Shown here piece by piece: positions 19,635-28,702 of a DNA stretch of 64,000 nt. The stretch's first letter is position 1. Each line of letters begins with the position of its first letter. The stretch spans positions 186,001-250,000 of the forward strand of contig NZ_JBPZGZ010000006.1 of NCBI RefSeq assembly GCF_051857475.1, in the 5' to 3' direction. This DNA is from Pelomonas sp051857475 (GTDB taxonomy: Bacteria; Pseudomonadota; Gammaproteobacteria; Burkholderiales; Burkholderiaceae_C). The notes under the pieces were generated by a model that searched no databases, was not told where the DNA came from, and saw only the letters and a list, made by a program, of their open reading frames with translations. A program made the position numbers and the translations under genes.

Positions 19635-20381
19635 GTGCAAATCGAGCTCGCATTGATGTCGGAACAGGGGGGGCGCGACTACAACGAGGACGCCTGCGGT
19701 CACTGGCATTCCGAGCGCTATCTGTGCTGCGTGCTGGCCGACGGTGCCGGCGGCCACGGCGGCGGCGACATCGCGTCCAAGCTCGCCGTCAGCCATGTGC
19801 TGCAGGGCTATGCCAGCCTGCCCGCCCATCATCCGCAGGCGCTGGAAGCCCTGCTGGCGGACACCAACCGCGAACTGCTCGCCCACCGCGCCGACAACCC
19901 GCAGCTGCGCCATATGCATTCGACGGTGGTGGTGCTGTCCATCGACCTGCAGGAGCGCAATGCGCTGTGGGGCCACTGCGGCGACTCGCGCTTCTATGCC
20001 TTCCGCGACGGCCTGCTGGCCCAGCGCACCCGCGACCACAGCCTGGTGCAGTCCCTCATCGACGGCGGCATGCTGGACGAGGCGGGGGCCCGCGTCCACC
20101 CCAAACGCAGCGAGCTCTACTCGGCACTCGGCACCCAGGGCGACGATCTGCACATCACGGTGGCGTCCGAACCCTGGCCGCTGGTGGGCCGCGAGGCTTT
20201 GATGCTGTGCACCGACGGCCTGTGGGAATGGCTGACCGATGAGGAGATCGCCGCCGCCCTGTCCTTCGCGCCGGACCCCCAGGCCTGGCTCAACGACCTC
20301 GGCCAGCGCGTGCGCCTGGCCGCCGCCGACAAGGCCAACCACGACAACTACACCGCGCTGGCCCTCTGGCTGGAGAAATGA
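19635..20381 (+). CDS. pppA: T6SS PP2C-type protein phosphatase PppA
   Basis: PppA removes the phosphate added by PpkA on Fha and so switches off T6SS assembly. The start is the GTG at 19635, chosen because AAAGGAG at 19624-19630 is ideally placed. The 248-residue product contains the PP2C metal-binding motifs: NEDACGHW near residue 17, VLADGAGGHGGGDIAS near 33-48, LWGHCGDSRFYAF, LMLCTDGLWEWLTDEE and the terminal ANHDNYTALALWL. All the acidic metal ligands appear intact. A bidirectional terminator lies downstream. Confidence 0.94.
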   Translation: MQIELALMSEQGGRDYNEDACGHWHSERYLCCVLADGAGGHGGGDIASKLAVSHVLQGYASLPAHHPQALEALLADTNRELLAHRADNPQLRHMHSTVVVLSIDLQERNALWGHCGDSRFYAFRDGLLAQRTRDHSLVQSLIDGGMLDEAGARVHPKRSELYSALGTQGDDLHITVASEPWPLVGREALMLCTDGLWEWLTDEEIAAALSFAPDPQAWLNDLGQRVRLAAADKANHDNYTALALWLEK

Positions 20382-20388
20382 GGCCCCT

Positions 20389-20519
20389 CGCCCAATCTCG
20401 CCTCGCTGAACGCGGGCGCGCCTGGTCGGTCCCCCAAGGGGACGGCGATGCTTGCGGCATCGAGCCGCAAGCACATCGCCTACGCGGGCCGGCTCGGGAG
20501 CGGCCCAGCGCTCGGCCCG
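20389..20519. repeat. dispersed palindromic intergenic repeat, copy 1
   Basis: This about 130-bp GC-rich block between convergent genes is clearly homologous to 44350-44488. It carries a 37-nt hairpin at 20444-20480 whose arms (GGCGATGCTTGCGGC with GCCGCAAG-CA-CATCGCC) pair fully except for a CA bulge. A second palindromic part (GGGCCGGCTCGGGAGCGGCCC) follows. No coding potential is seen. Confidence 0.8.
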
Positions 20520-20526
20520 AAAAAGA

Positions 20527-20550
20527 AAAAGCCGCCCTCGGGCGGCTTTT
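20527..20550. terminator. bidirectional intrinsic terminator between pppA and the DUF4280 gene
   Basis: The perfect hairpin AAAAGCCGCC-CTCG-GGCGGCTTTT has A-rich sequence on the left and TTTT on the right. It would terminate both the forward tagH-pppA transcript and the reverse ompA-DUF4280 transcript. It is the clearest intrinsic terminator in the window. Confidence 0.9.
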
Positions 20551-20568
20551 CTGTTGGCGCTCGAGCGC

Positions 20569-20976
20569 TCAGGGCACCATTTCCGTCAGCTGGCCGGGCG
20601 ACACGATGCTGACGACGCCGGCATAGGCGCACATCAGTTTGGAGGTGTTGTTCAGCACCGGCATATTGGCCAGCATGACGGTCGGCGCTCCCGGCACCCA
20701 GGGCGCGGGAAAGACCGGCACACAGGGCATGGGCGTCAGCGTGAACACGCCCTGGGCTGCAGCAGTGGCGGCAGCCGTGGCGGCGGCGACGGCCGGGTTG
20801 GCCATGCTCTTGCACGGCCCGAAGGGCTGGATGTTCACCATGGGCTTGTTGTCCATGATGTTGGCCGCGAACTGGTTGCTGGTCTTCATCTTGTTCAGCG
20901 GCAGCACGCCCAGCTCGCTGGGCTTGGAGCCGAAGGTGCAGACCAGCTGAGCACCCTTGCAGACATGTTGAGGCAT
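20569..20976 (-). CDS. DUF4280 PAAR-like spike-tip protein
   Basis: DUF4280 proteins are PAAR-like and are thought to cap the VgrG spike. The 135-residue product carries the family pattern: MPQHVCKGAQLVCTFG at the start, MDNKPMVNIQPFGPCKS, a PMPCVPVFPAPWVPG segment, then KLMCAYAGVVSIVSPGQ. The repeated Cys residues (VC, VC, PC, PC, MC) match the expected metal or structural positions. It lies 8 bp after the OmpA-like gene on the reverse strand, apparently in one transcript driven by the box at 21590-21617. No canonical PAAR gene is present elsewhere in the window, so this may be the tip for the VgrG at 11775. Confidence 0.85.
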   Translation of the reverse strand: MPQHVCKGAQLVCTFGSKPSELGVLPLNKMKTSNQFAANIMDNKPMVNIQPFGPCKSMANPAVAAATAAATAAAQGVFTLTPMPCVPVFPAPWVPGAPTVMLANMPVLNNTSKLMCAYAGVVSIVSPGQLTEMVP

Positions 20977-20984
20977 GGGGGCCT

Positions 20985-21551
20985 CTACTTCCTGCCGATT
21001 TCCACCCGGCGGTTCTCGTCGGCTTTCGGCTTGGCCGGATTCTTGGGCTCGCTGGCACCCACGCCTTCGATCACCAGCACGGCCGGGTCCGCGCCCTTGC
21101 TGACCAGGTAGTCACGCACCGACTCCGCCCGCTTGATGGACAGGGCCTGGTTGGCGGCCGGGGTGCCCGAAGCGTCGGCATGGCCGATGACGCGCACCTT
21201 GCGGTCGCTGTTCTTCTTGGTCTTGAGCACGTCGGCGAAGACGTCGAGCTGCTTTTTCAGTGTCGCCGGCAGCTCGGCCGAGCCGACCTTGAAGGAGGTC
21301 GCCGGCAGGGAATACTTGATGGCGGGCTTGAAACCCATGCACTTGAAGCCCGAAGCCTCCAGTTCCTTGCACTTGTCGTCAGGGAACAGGCCTTCGTTGA
21401 TGGCGTCGGCGGTAGGCACGGTCTTGCCCAGGTCCACCGCCTCGGCAGCGGAGGCGGCCGGCGGCGGGATTTCCGGCGTCTGGGCGGCCACGGAGGCACT
21501 CAGGGTGAGACCGCACAAGGAAAGAACCAGGAGGGGGCGAAACTTCTTCAT
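20985..21551 (-). CDS. OmpA-family periplasmic/outer-membrane protein
   Basis: The start ATG at 21551 gives 188 residues with a clear signal peptide (MKKFRPLLVLSLCGLTLSASVAAQ). The mature part has a short Pro/Ala linker, a small domain with two cysteines (CKELEASGFKC), and a C-terminal OmpA-like peptidoglycan-binding domain (about 95-188) with VIGHADASGTPAANQALSIKRAESV and the closing NRRVEIGRK. It probably binds cell wall from the periplasm. Embedded in the T6SS cluster and cotranscribed with the DUF4280 gene, it may help anchor or orient the membrane complex. TssL here already has its own OmpA domain, so a second anchor is notable. Confidence 0.85.
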   Translation of the reverse strand: MKKFRPLLVLSLCGLTLSASVAAQTPEIPPPAASAAEAVDLGKTVPTADAINEGLFPDDKCKELEASGFKCMGFKPAIKYSLPATSFKVGSAELPATLKKQLDVFADVLKTKKNSDRKVRVIGHADASGTPAANQALSIKRAESVRDYLVSKGADPAVLVIEGVGASEPKNPAKPKADENRRVEIGRK

Positions 21552-21589
21552 GACGGGCACTCGGTGGTCAGACAGGATGAACCGCTGAC

Positions 21590-21617
21590 TGAGTGACCGT
21601 CCGCGCCGATTGGTTCC
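21590..21617 (-). promoter_or_regulatory. hrp-box-like promoter for ompA-DUF4280 (reverse)
   Basis: Read on the reverse strand: GGAACC (21617-21612), 15 bp, TCACTCA (21596-21590). The OmpA-like ATG is 38 bp further on. It is back-to-back with the forward copy for tssK, making one large palindrome. Confidence 0.75.
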
Positions 21618-21628
21618 CGAAGGAGCGG

Positions 21629-21656
21629 GGAACCAAGCACGCCCGCCAGTCACTCA
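21629..21656 (+). promoter_or_regulatory. hrp-box-like promoter for tssK (forward)
   Basis: GGAACC (21629-21634), 15 bp, TCACTCA (21650-21656), 69 bp before the tssK ATG. It is the forward half of the divergent pair. Confidence 0.75.
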
Positions 21657-21725
21657 TGGCCTGATCGCAGGCCGCCGTGGCTGCTTCCCCCTGTTTTCTC
21701 TTGCTCCATCGAGGCGATCCCATCC

Positions 21726-23063
21726 ATGACCTGGCGTGACCGAGTGATCTGGACGGAGGGCATGTTCCTCCAGCCGCAGCACTTCCAGCAGCACGACCGC
21801 CACTGGGAGCACCAGTGGCGCCAACGCCTGCAGCAGGCCGTGGCCTATGCCTGGGGCTTCTCGGCCCTGAGCCTGGACGAGGCCTCCCTGACCCTGGGCA
21901 AGGTCGGCCTGGCCGCCGCCCAGGGGCTGATGCCCGACGGCACGGCCTTCTCCGCTCCAGGCGGCGACGCCACGCCGGCCGCCGTCGACATCCCGCCCGA
22001 CGCCCGCAACGAGATCGTCGTGCTGGCCGTGACCCTGCAGCGCCCCGGTGTCGTCGAGACCGATGCCGAACAGGCCGCCGGCGCCATGGGCCCGCGCTTC
22101 TCGACGGCCGAGGTCAATGTCGGCGACAGCAACTCCCAGCTCGACCGCGACGCCGCCCTGCAGATCGGGCGGCTGAACCTGCGCCTGATGCTGCAGCGCG
22201 ATGCCGGCGAGGGCTATGCAACCCTGGGCGTGGCCCGCGTCGTCGAGCGCCGCGCCGACAACCGTGTCGTGCTCGACCCCAGCTATGTGCCGCCGCTGCT
22301 GCACGCGCCGGCCCACCCGGTGCTGGACGGCTATGTGCGCGAGCTCTGCGGCCTGCTGAACCAGCGCGGCGAGGCCCTGGCGGCCCGCCTGGCCGCCCCG
22401 GGCCGCGGCGGTGTCGGCGAGATTTCCGACTTCCTGCTGCTGGAAGCCGTCAACCGCAACCAGGCCCTGTTCAACCACTTGCGCGCGGTGTCGGTGCTGC
22501 ACCCCGAGCGGCTGTACAGCGAATGCCTGAGCCTGGCCGGCGACCTCGCCACCTTCCGCGACAGCCGCCGCCCGGGCCAGTACGCCGACTATCTTCACGA
22601 CGACCTGGCCGCCACCTTCCGCCCCGTCATCGACGACCTGCGCCAGTCGCTGTCCATGGTGATGGAGCAGACCGCCATCCCCATCGAGCTGCAGGACCGC
22701 GCCTATGGCGTGCGCGTCGCGCTGATCCCGGACGTCGGCCTGCAGCGCACCGCCACCTTCGTGCTGGCCGTGTCCGCCCAGCTGCCCGGCGACGCCCTGC
22801 GCGCCCGCTTTCCCACCCAGGTCAAGATCGGCCCGGTCGAGCGCATCCGCGACCTCGTCAACCTGCAGCTGCCCGGCGTCACGCTGCGTCCGCTGCCGGT
22901 GGCGCCGCGGCAGATCCCCTATCACGCCGGCCACAACTACTTCGAGCTCGAGACCCGGGGCAACGACCTGTGGAAGCAGCTCGAGACCTCGGGCGGCCTG
23001 GCCATGCACATCGCCGGCGAGTTCCCCGGGCTCGAGCTCGAGTTCTGGGCGATCCGCGCCTGA
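21726..23063 (+). CDS. tssK: T6SS baseplate-membrane connector TssK
   Basis: TssK (ImpJ/VasE) trimers link the baseplate to the TssJLM membrane complex. The 445-residue product has the family's length and signature N-terminus MTWRDRVIWTEGMFLQPQHFQQHDRHWE. It also has the shoulder-domain text LLLEAVNRNQALFNHL and YADYLHDDLAATFRPVIDDLR. The C-terminal head has LPGVTLRPLPVAPRQIPYHAGHNYFEL. It is the first gene of the tssK-tssL-tssM-tagF segment and follows an hrp-box-like promoter. A long inverted repeat lies between it and tssL. Confidence 0.96.
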   Translation: MTWRDRVIWTEGMFLQPQHFQQHDRHWEHQWRQRLQQAVAYAWGFSALSLDEASLTLGKVGLAAAQGLMPDGTAFSAPGGDATPAAVDIPPDARNEIVVLAVTLQRPGVVETDAEQAAGAMGPRFSTAEVNVGDSNSQLDRDAALQIGRLNLRLMLQRDAGEGYATLGVARVVERRADNRVVLDPSYVPPLLHAPAHPVLDGYVRELCGLLNQRGEALAARLAAPGRGGVGEISDFLLLEAVNRNQALFNHLRAVSVLHPERLYSECLSLAGDLATFRDSRRPGQYADYLHDDLAATFRPVIDDLRQSLSMVMEQTAIPIELQDRAYGVRVALIPDVGLQRTATFVLAVSAQLPGDALRARFPTQVKIGPVERIRDLVNLQLPGVTLRPLPVAPRQIPYHAGHNYFELETRGNDLWKQLETSGGLAMHIAGEFPGLELEFWAIRA

Positions 23064-23081
23064 CCATGAAATACGAACATA

Positions 23082-23157
23082 GCCACAGAGGCACAGAGAC
23101 ACAGAGGAATTCCAAAGCCCTGCTGCCTTCTTCTCTGTGCCTCTGTGCCTCTGTGGC
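23082..23157. repeat. CACAGAG-type long inverted repeat, copy 2
   Basis: The 25-nt arms at 23082-23106 and 23133-23157 are inverted copies with one mismatch, separated by 26 nt. They have the same alternating CACAGAG units as the copy at 6005-6073 but a different loop. It lies between tssK and tssL. Confidence 0.85.
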
Positions 23158-23189
23158 TAGTTTTGAACCGGGCCTGAACGGCTGACGCC

Positions 23190-24539
23190 ATGAGCGATCC
23201 CAACAACGACGACCCCTTTGCCGCCTTCGGGCAGGACCGCACCGTCATCAAGCCCAGCGCAGGCCGGGCCGCGGTGACAGCGCCCCAGCCACCGGCACGC
23301 CCCGCAGGCCCGATGGGCGGCCAGCAGCCCGCCGGCATCCCCGCGGGCCCCATGGGCAAGGAAGCCCCCATGGCCCTGGAGGCGCTGACGACGGCCAGCA
23401 TGAACCCGCTGGTGGCCGCCGCCATGCCGCTGCTGTCGGCCGCACCGCGCGTGCGCCACAGCGCCCAGCATCCCAACCCCGCTGGCCTGAAGGAGGCCCT
23501 GGCCGAAGGCATCCGCACCTTCGAAGCCAAGGCCCGGGCCGAGGGCCTGCCCAACGAGCAGGTCATCGCCGGTCGCTACATCCTGTGCACCCTGCTCGAT
23601 GAGTCCGCCGCCAGCACGCCCTGGGGCGGCTCCGGCGCCTGGGCCGCGCAAAGCCTGCTGGTGCAGTTCCACAACGAGTCCTGGGGCGGCGAGAAGGTCT
23701 TCGCGCTGATGGCCAAGCTGGCCGAGAACGTGCCGGCCAACCGCAATCTGCTGGAGCTGCTCTACGTCTGCCTGGCCTTCGGTTTCGAGGGCCGCTACCG
23801 CGTCGTCGACAACGGCCGTGCCCAGCTCGACGGCGTGCGCGCCCGCCTCGCACAGATGCTGCGCCAGGGCAGCAATCCCGACCCTGCCCTGTCGCCACGC
23901 TGGCAGGGCGCCGAGCCCGGCGAGACCCGCCTGCGCCAGAAGCTGCCGGTCTGGGCCATCGCGGCCGCCATGGCCCTGGTGCTGCTGCTGGTCTATATCG
24001 GCCTGCGCTTCAGCATCAATGGTTCGTCCGACGACGTCTTTGCGGCCCTGCGCGGCTATGACGTCAAGACGGCCGCCGTCGCCGCCCCCGCACCACCGCC
24101 GGCCGCGCCGCGCCTGGCCGGGCTGCTCGACAACGACATCAAGGCCGGCCTGATCCAGGTCAACGACCTGGCCGACCGCTCCGTCGTCATCATCAAGGGC
24201 GACGGCCTGTTCGGCCCCGGCAGCGCCGAGGTGTCGTCCGAGTTGCGCCCGCTGGTGCTGCGCATCGGCGAGGCCCTGCAGCGCATGAAGGGCCCCGTGC
24301 AGATCACCGGCCACACCGACAACCAGCCCATACGCTCGCTGCGCTTCCCGTCCAACTGGCATCTGTCGCAGTCGCGCGCCGAGGCCTTCCGCAACCTGCT
24401 GGCCGAGCGAGTCGACATCGCCCGCCTGCGCGCCGAAGGCCGCGCGGACGCCGAAGCCGTGGCCGACAACGCCACCCCCGCCGGCCGCGCGAAAAACCGC
24501 CGCGTCGAAGTCACGCTGATGGTCCAGGACGGTCGCTGA
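23190..24539 (+). CDS. tssL: T6SS inner-membrane protein TssL with C-terminal OmpA domain
   Basis: TssL (IcmH/DotU) forms the membrane complex with TssM and TssJ. The 449-residue product has a Pro-rich N-terminus starting MSDPNNDDPFAAFGQDRTV and the cytoplasmic DotU domain (about 65-240) with RYILCTLLDESAASTPWG, FHNESWGGEKVFALM and FGFEGRYRV. A single transmembrane helix lies near 252-272. A periplasmic OmpA-like domain (about 335-449) has ITGHTDNQPIRSLRFPSNWHL, LSQSRAEAFRNLL and AKNRRVEVTL. This is the 'evolved' TssL, which binds peptidoglycan itself. It ends 2 bp before tssM. Confidence 0.95.
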   Translation: MSDPNNDDPFAAFGQDRTVIKPSAGRAAVTAPQPPARPAGPMGGQQPAGIPAGPMGKEAPMALEALTTASMNPLVAAAMPLLSAAPRVRHSAQHPNPAGLKEALAEGIRTFEAKARAEGLPNEQVIAGRYILCTLLDESAASTPWGGSGAWAAQSLLVQFHNESWGGEKVFALMAKLAENVPANRNLLELLYVCLAFGFEGRYRVVDNGRAQLDGVRARLAQMLRQGSNPDPALSPRWQGAEPGETRLRQKLPVWAIAAAMALVLLLVYIGLRFSINGSSDDVFAALRGYDVKTAAVAAPAPPPAAPRLAGLLDNDIKAGLIQVNDLADRSVVIIKGDGLFGPGSAEVSSELRPLVLRIGEALQRMKGPVQITGHTDNQPIRSLRFPSNWHLSQSRAEAFRNLLAERVDIARLRAEGRADAEAVADNATPAGRAKNRRVEVTLMVQDGR

Positions 24540-24541
24540 TC

Positions 24542-27500
24542 ATGAAGAAGATCCTTTCCTTCCTGTTCCACCCGATCACGCTCGGCGTGTTCGTCCTCCT
24601 CGTGCTGTCGGCCCTGGTCTGGTGGGTCGGCCCGCTGATCGCCTTCGGCGAGCACCGGCCGCTGGACACCAGCCTCGCGCGCTGGATTGCGCTGGCCGTC
24701 GTCTGGCTGCTGGGTGGCCTGCGCCTGGTGTGGTCGCAGATGCGCCGCCGCCGCATCAACGCCGCCCTGGTCAAGGGCATGAATGCCGGTCCTTCGGCCG
24801 CCGCCAAGGAAGAGGGCGTGCTGCAGGAGCGCTTCACCCAGGCCCTGGACCTGCTGAAGAAGGCGCCCGGCGCCAAGAAGGGGCTGTTCAGCGGCAACTC
24901 GCTGTACGACCTGCCCTGGTATGTCTTCGTCGGCGCGCCCGGCTCGGGCAAGACCACGGCCCTGCTGAACGCCGGGCTGAACTTTCCGCTGACCGAGAAG
25001 CTCGGCCAGGCCAGCGTGCGCGGCGTGGGCGGCACGCGCAACTGCGAATGGTGGTTCAGCGACGAGGCCGTCCTCATCGACACCGCCGGCCGCTACGCGA
25101 CGCAGGATTCCGACAAGGACACCGATGCCGCGGCCTGGGACACTTTCCTGGGCCTCTTGCGCAAGGCCCGCCCGCGCCGCCCCATCAACGGCGTGCTGCT
25201 GACCATCAGCGTGCAGGACCTGCTGGCCCTGCCGCCCGACCAGCGCAAGGAACAGGCCTCGCGCATGCGCGGCCGCATGCAGGAGCTGCAGCAGCGCCTG
25301 GGCGTGAAGGTGCCGGTCTATGTGATGGTCACCAAGTGCGACCTGCTGGCCGGCTTCAACGAGACCTTCGGCCCCATGGGCAAGGAGGAGCGCGACCAGG
25401 TCTTCGGCTTCACCTTCCCGCTGTCAACGCAGCCGGGCGAGGAGATCATGTCCAACTTCGGCGGCGAGTTCGCGTCGCTGGAGAAGCGCCTGCGCGAACG
25501 CCTCATCGAGCGCATGGAGGCCGAGAGCGACACTCTCAAGCGCGCCACCATCTTCGCCTTCCCGCAGCAGTTCGGCGGCTTGAAGGGCCTGCTGGGCGGC
25601 TATCTGGAAACGGTGTTCGGCGGCGGTGGTGCGCTGGACGAAGCGCCGCGGCTGCGCGGCGTCTACTTCACCAGTGGCACCCAGGAAGGCACGCCCATCG
25701 ACCGTGTGCTGGGCGCCCTGGCCCGCACCTTCGGCGTCGAGCGCCGCCTGACGCCGCCCGCCGCGGCCAAGGGCAAGAGCTATTTCCTGAACCACCTGCT
25801 GCGCAAGGTCATCTTCATCGAGCAGGGTCTGGTAGGCCAGAACGCCCAGGTCGAGCGCCGCAGTGCGCGCCTGCGCCTGGCCGGCCTGGCGACGGTTGGC
25901 GTCATCACGCTGACCCTGCTGGTCGGCTGGGGCTTCAGCTACTTCGGCAACAAGCGCTACATCAACGACATCGAAGCCAAGCTGCCGGCACTGAGGGACA
26001 CGGTCACGGCCCTGCCGCCCACCAGCGGCAGCGACCCCTCGGCCTTGCCCGAAGCCCTGGCCGCCATCCGCGATGCGGCCCAACCGCCCGGCTTCGCGCT
26101 CGACAGCCCGCCGCTGTCCCTGGGCTTCGGCCTCTTCCAGGGTGACAAGCTCGACGCCGGCGCCCAGGTCTCCTACCACCGCCTGCTGCAGCGCGCCCTG
26201 GCGCCGCGCATCGCAGCGCGCCTGGAGGAGAGGCTGCGCACGGCCAACCGCGACAACCTCGAGTTCGCCTACGAGTCGCTGAAGGCCTATCTGATGCTCT
26301 ACACGCCCGAGCATCTGGACAAGCCCGGCCTGCAGGCCTGGATCGGCCTGGACTGGGACGCCAACCTCGAAGGCAGCCTCGGCGCCGAGAAGGTGGCCCT
26401 GCTGAAGAACCATCTCGACGCCCTGCTGTCGCGCGGCGGCTTCGAGGTGGCCCAGCCCATGGACAAGACGCTGGTGGCCAGCGTGCGCGAGATGCTGGGC
26501 GCCTACCCGCTCGAATACCGCATCTTCAGCCGCCTGCGCCGCGCCCAGATCGACGGCGACCTGCCGCCCTTCACGGTGGCGGCCTCGGCCGGCCCGCAGA
26601 GCCCTAACGTCTTCATGCGTGCCAGCGGCGCGCCGCTGACCCAGGGCATCCCGGGCATGTTCACCAAGGACGGCTACAAGAAGGCCTTCCAGACCTCGGT
26701 GGACAAGACCGCCAAGCAGCTCGCCGAAGAAGAAGCCTGGGTGCTGGGGACCAACCCCGCCACGGCCAAGCGCCTGGCCGAGGACAAGACCCTGGTCAAC
26801 CGCGTGCGCCGCCTCTACCTGGAGGAGTACGTCAAGGTCTGGGACAACTACCTCGCCGACGTGCGCCTGGTGAAGCTCAATGGCCTGGACCGCGGCATCG
26901 CGGTGTCGCGCCTGCTGTCGGCGGTGGACTCGCCACTGGCCGCCTTCCTGCGCGCCGCGTCCAGGGAGACGACGCTGATCGACCCGGTCACGAACGACAA
27001 CTCCATCAACAAGGAACTGAACAAGCGCGCCGACGACGCCATCTTCGCCAAGGGCGGCGAGCTGGCCCGCCTGGCCGGCAACCAGGCCAAGGCGCCGACG
27101 GCCATCTCGTCGGACGGCCCGCTGGAGAAGATCGTCGACGACCACTTCGCCGCGCTGCGCCGCCTCGTCACCGGCACGCCGGCGCCGCTGGACGATGTGA
27201 TGAAGATGTTCAACGAGGTCTATGTGCAGCTCAGCGCCGTGCAGGAAGCCTTGAAGAGCAAGTCGCCGCCGCCCGCGGGTGGCGGCGGCGGCAAGCTCAA
27301 GGCCGCGGCCGGCCAGCAGCCCGAGCCGCTGCGCGGCGCGCTGGAGACCCTGGCCGACGCGGCCGACAACCAGAGCCGCCTGGTCGAGCGCCAGAGCCTG
27401 ACCGGCGAACTGCAGCCCGTCAGCGAGTTCTGCTCGCGAGCCATTGCCGGCCGCTATCCGGTCGCCCAGGGCTCCAAGGTCGACGTGCTGCCCGAGGACT

Positions 27501-28087
27501 TCGGCCAGTTCTTCGCCCCCGGCGGCATGATGGACGACTTCTTCACGCGCAAGCTGGCGCCCCTGGTCGACGTCGGCACCAACCCCTGGAGCTTCCGGCC
27601 GACGGGTGACGGCACCAAGCCCGTGTCGCCGGCGGCACTCGCCGACTTCCAGCGCGCGGCCCGCGTGCGCGAGGTCTTCTTCCGCGGCGGCGGCAAGGCC
27701 CCGGCCTTCCGCGTCGACGTGCGCGTGCTGGAACTGGCCGACGGCCTGAAGGAGCTGAACCTGGACATCGACGGCCAGGTCACCAAGTTCACCGCCGGCA
27801 GCAACCAGGCCGTCAGCCTGCAATGGCCGGGCGCGCGCCTGTCCTCGCAGATCAAGCTCAGCGCCCTGCCGGGCGGCGGTGCGCCGGTCACCTTCGACGG
27901 CCCCTGGGCGCTGTTCCGCCTCTTCGACCGCTTCGAGGTGCAGGGCTCGCCGCAGCAGCCCGAGCGCTTCATCGTCGTCATGAACCTGGACGGCCACCGC
28001 GCCCGCCTGGAAGTGACAGCCAGCAGCGTCTTCAACCCCTTCCGTCTGCGCGAGCTGCAGCAGTTCCGCTGCCCGGGGGCGCTGTGA
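24542..28087 (+). CDS. tssM: T6SS inner-membrane protein TssM (IcmF)
   Basis: TssM spans the inner membrane and reaches through the periplasm to TssJ. The 1181-residue protein has two N-terminal transmembrane helices (about residues 10-62). The cytoplasmic NTPase-like domain has an intact Walker A GAPGSGKTT near 130-138 and a VLIDTAGRY segment. A third transmembrane helix lies near 445-468, followed by a long periplasmic IcmF-related and DUF1215-type C-terminal region ending RLRELQQFRCPGAL. Length and order fit the family. Its stop overlaps the tagF GTG start by 3 bases. No tssJ lipoprotein gene is seen in the window. Confidence 0.96.
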   Translation: MKKILSFLFHPITLGVFVLLVLSALVWWVGPLIAFGEHRPLDTSLARWIALAVVWLLGGLRLVWSQMRRRRINAALVKGMNAGPSAAAKEEGVLQERFTQALDLLKKAPGAKKGLFSGNSLYDLPWYVFVGAPGSGKTTALLNAGLNFPLTEKLGQASVRGVGGTRNCEWWFSDEAVLIDTAGRYATQDSDKDTDAAAWDTFLGLLRKARPRRPINGVLLTISVQDLLALPPDQRKEQASRMRGRMQELQQRLGVKVPVYVMVTKCDLLAGFNETFGPMGKEERDQVFGFTFPLSTQPGEEIMSNFGGEFASLEKRLRERLIERMEAESDTLKRATIFAFPQQFGGLKGLLGGYLETVFGGGGALDEAPRLRGVYFTSGTQEGTPIDRVLGALARTFGVERRLTPPAAAKGKSYFLNHLLRKVIFIEQGLVGQNAQVERRSARLRLAGLATVGVITLTLLVGWGFSYFGNKRYINDIEAKLPALRDTVTALPPTSGSDPSALPEALAAIRDAAQPPGFALDSPPLSLGFGLFQGDKLDAGAQVSYHRLLQRALAPRIAARLEERLRTANRDNLEFAYESLKAYLMLYTPEHLDKPGLQAWIGLDWDANLEGSLGAEKVALLKNHLDALLSRGGFEVAQPMDKTLVASVREMLGAYPLEYRIFSRLRRAQIDGDLPPFTVAASAGPQSPNVFMRASGAPLTQGIPGMFTKDGYKKAFQTSVDKTAKQLAEEEAWVLGTNPATAKRLAEDKTLVNRVRRLYLEEYVKVWDNYLADVRLVKLNGLDRGIAVSRLLSAVDSPLAAFLRAASRETTLIDPVTNDNSINKELNKRADDAIFAKGGELARLAGNQAKAPTAISSDGPLEKIVDDHFAALRRLVTGTPAPLDDVMKMFNEVYVQLSAVQEALKSKSPPPAGGGGGKLKAAAGQQPEPLRGALETLADAADNQSRLVERQSLTGELQPVSEFCSRAIAGRYPVAQGSKVDVLPEDFGQFFAPGGMMDDFFTRKLAPLVDVGTNPWSFRPTGDGTKPVSPAALADFQRAARVREVFFRGGGKAPAFRVDVRVLELADGLKELNLDIDGQVTKFTAGSNQAVSLQWPGARLSSQIKLSALPGGGAPVTFDGPWALFRLFDRFEVQGSPQQPERFIVVMNLDGHRARLEVTASSVFNPFRLRELQQFRCPGAL

Positions 28088-28695
28088 ACGCGATTGCCGG
28101 TTGGTATGGAAAGCTGCCTGCATTGGGAGATTTCGCCTCGCGGCGGCTGACGCCCGAGTGGATCGCCCAGTGGGACAACTGGCTTGCCGCCGGCCTGCAT
28201 CAGCTGCGCGAGATCGCGCCCGACACCTGGCTGAACGACTACCTGGCCAGCCCTGCCTGGCGCTTCGCCCTGCTGCCCGGGTCCTTGCCCGACGGCTCGG
28301 GCGAGGGCCTGCGTGTCGGCGTGATGATCCCCTCGGTGGATCGCGTGGGCCGCTACTTTCCCCTCGTCGTCATCAGCCCGCCGCTGCAGCGCCCGACCGA
28401 CGGCGCCCAGGTGGCCGCGCTGTGGCAATGGGCCGGCCAGATCGAAGACATCGCGGTCAACGCCCTGCACGAGGACTGGACGGCGGAAGCCCTGGATGCC
28501 GCGCTGGCTGACGCACCACCACCGACCGTCATGGCCGAAACGGCCTTGCCCCCGGCCCTCGCCGCCTTGCTGAGCCAGGCTGCCTGGGATGGCCTGCAAG
28601 GCTGCTCGCTGTGGCTGCATGCCGGCGCCGGCCCGACCGTGCAGCCCGCCCTGCCCCAAGGCGCGGCCTTCGCCGCCCTGTTTAGACCGAACTGA
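28084..28695 (+). CDS. tagF: T6SS accessory protein TagF (ImpM)
   Basis: TagF is a post-translational negative regulator of T6SS assembly acting alongside the PpkA/PppA/Fha pathway. The GTG at 28084 overlaps the tssM stop and gives 203 residues, the usual length. The N-terminal hallmark is GWYGKLPALGDFASRRL. Further conserved text includes WRFALLPGSLP, VGVMIPSVDRVGRYFPLVV and a final LWLHAGAGPTVQPALPQGAAF. With tagH and pppA also present, the regulatory set is nearly complete except for ppkA. Confidence 0.93.
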   Translation: MNAIAGWYGKLPALGDFASRRLTPEWIAQWDNWLAAGLHQLREIAPDTWLNDYLASPAWRFALLPGSLPDGSGEGLRVGVMIPSVDRVGRYFPLVVISPPLQRPTDGAQVAALWQWAGQIEDIAVNALHEDWTAEALDAALADAPPPTVMAETALPPALAALLSQAAWDGLQGCSLWLHAGAGPTVQPALPQGAAFAALFRPN

Positions 28696-28702
28696 GGACG
28701 CC

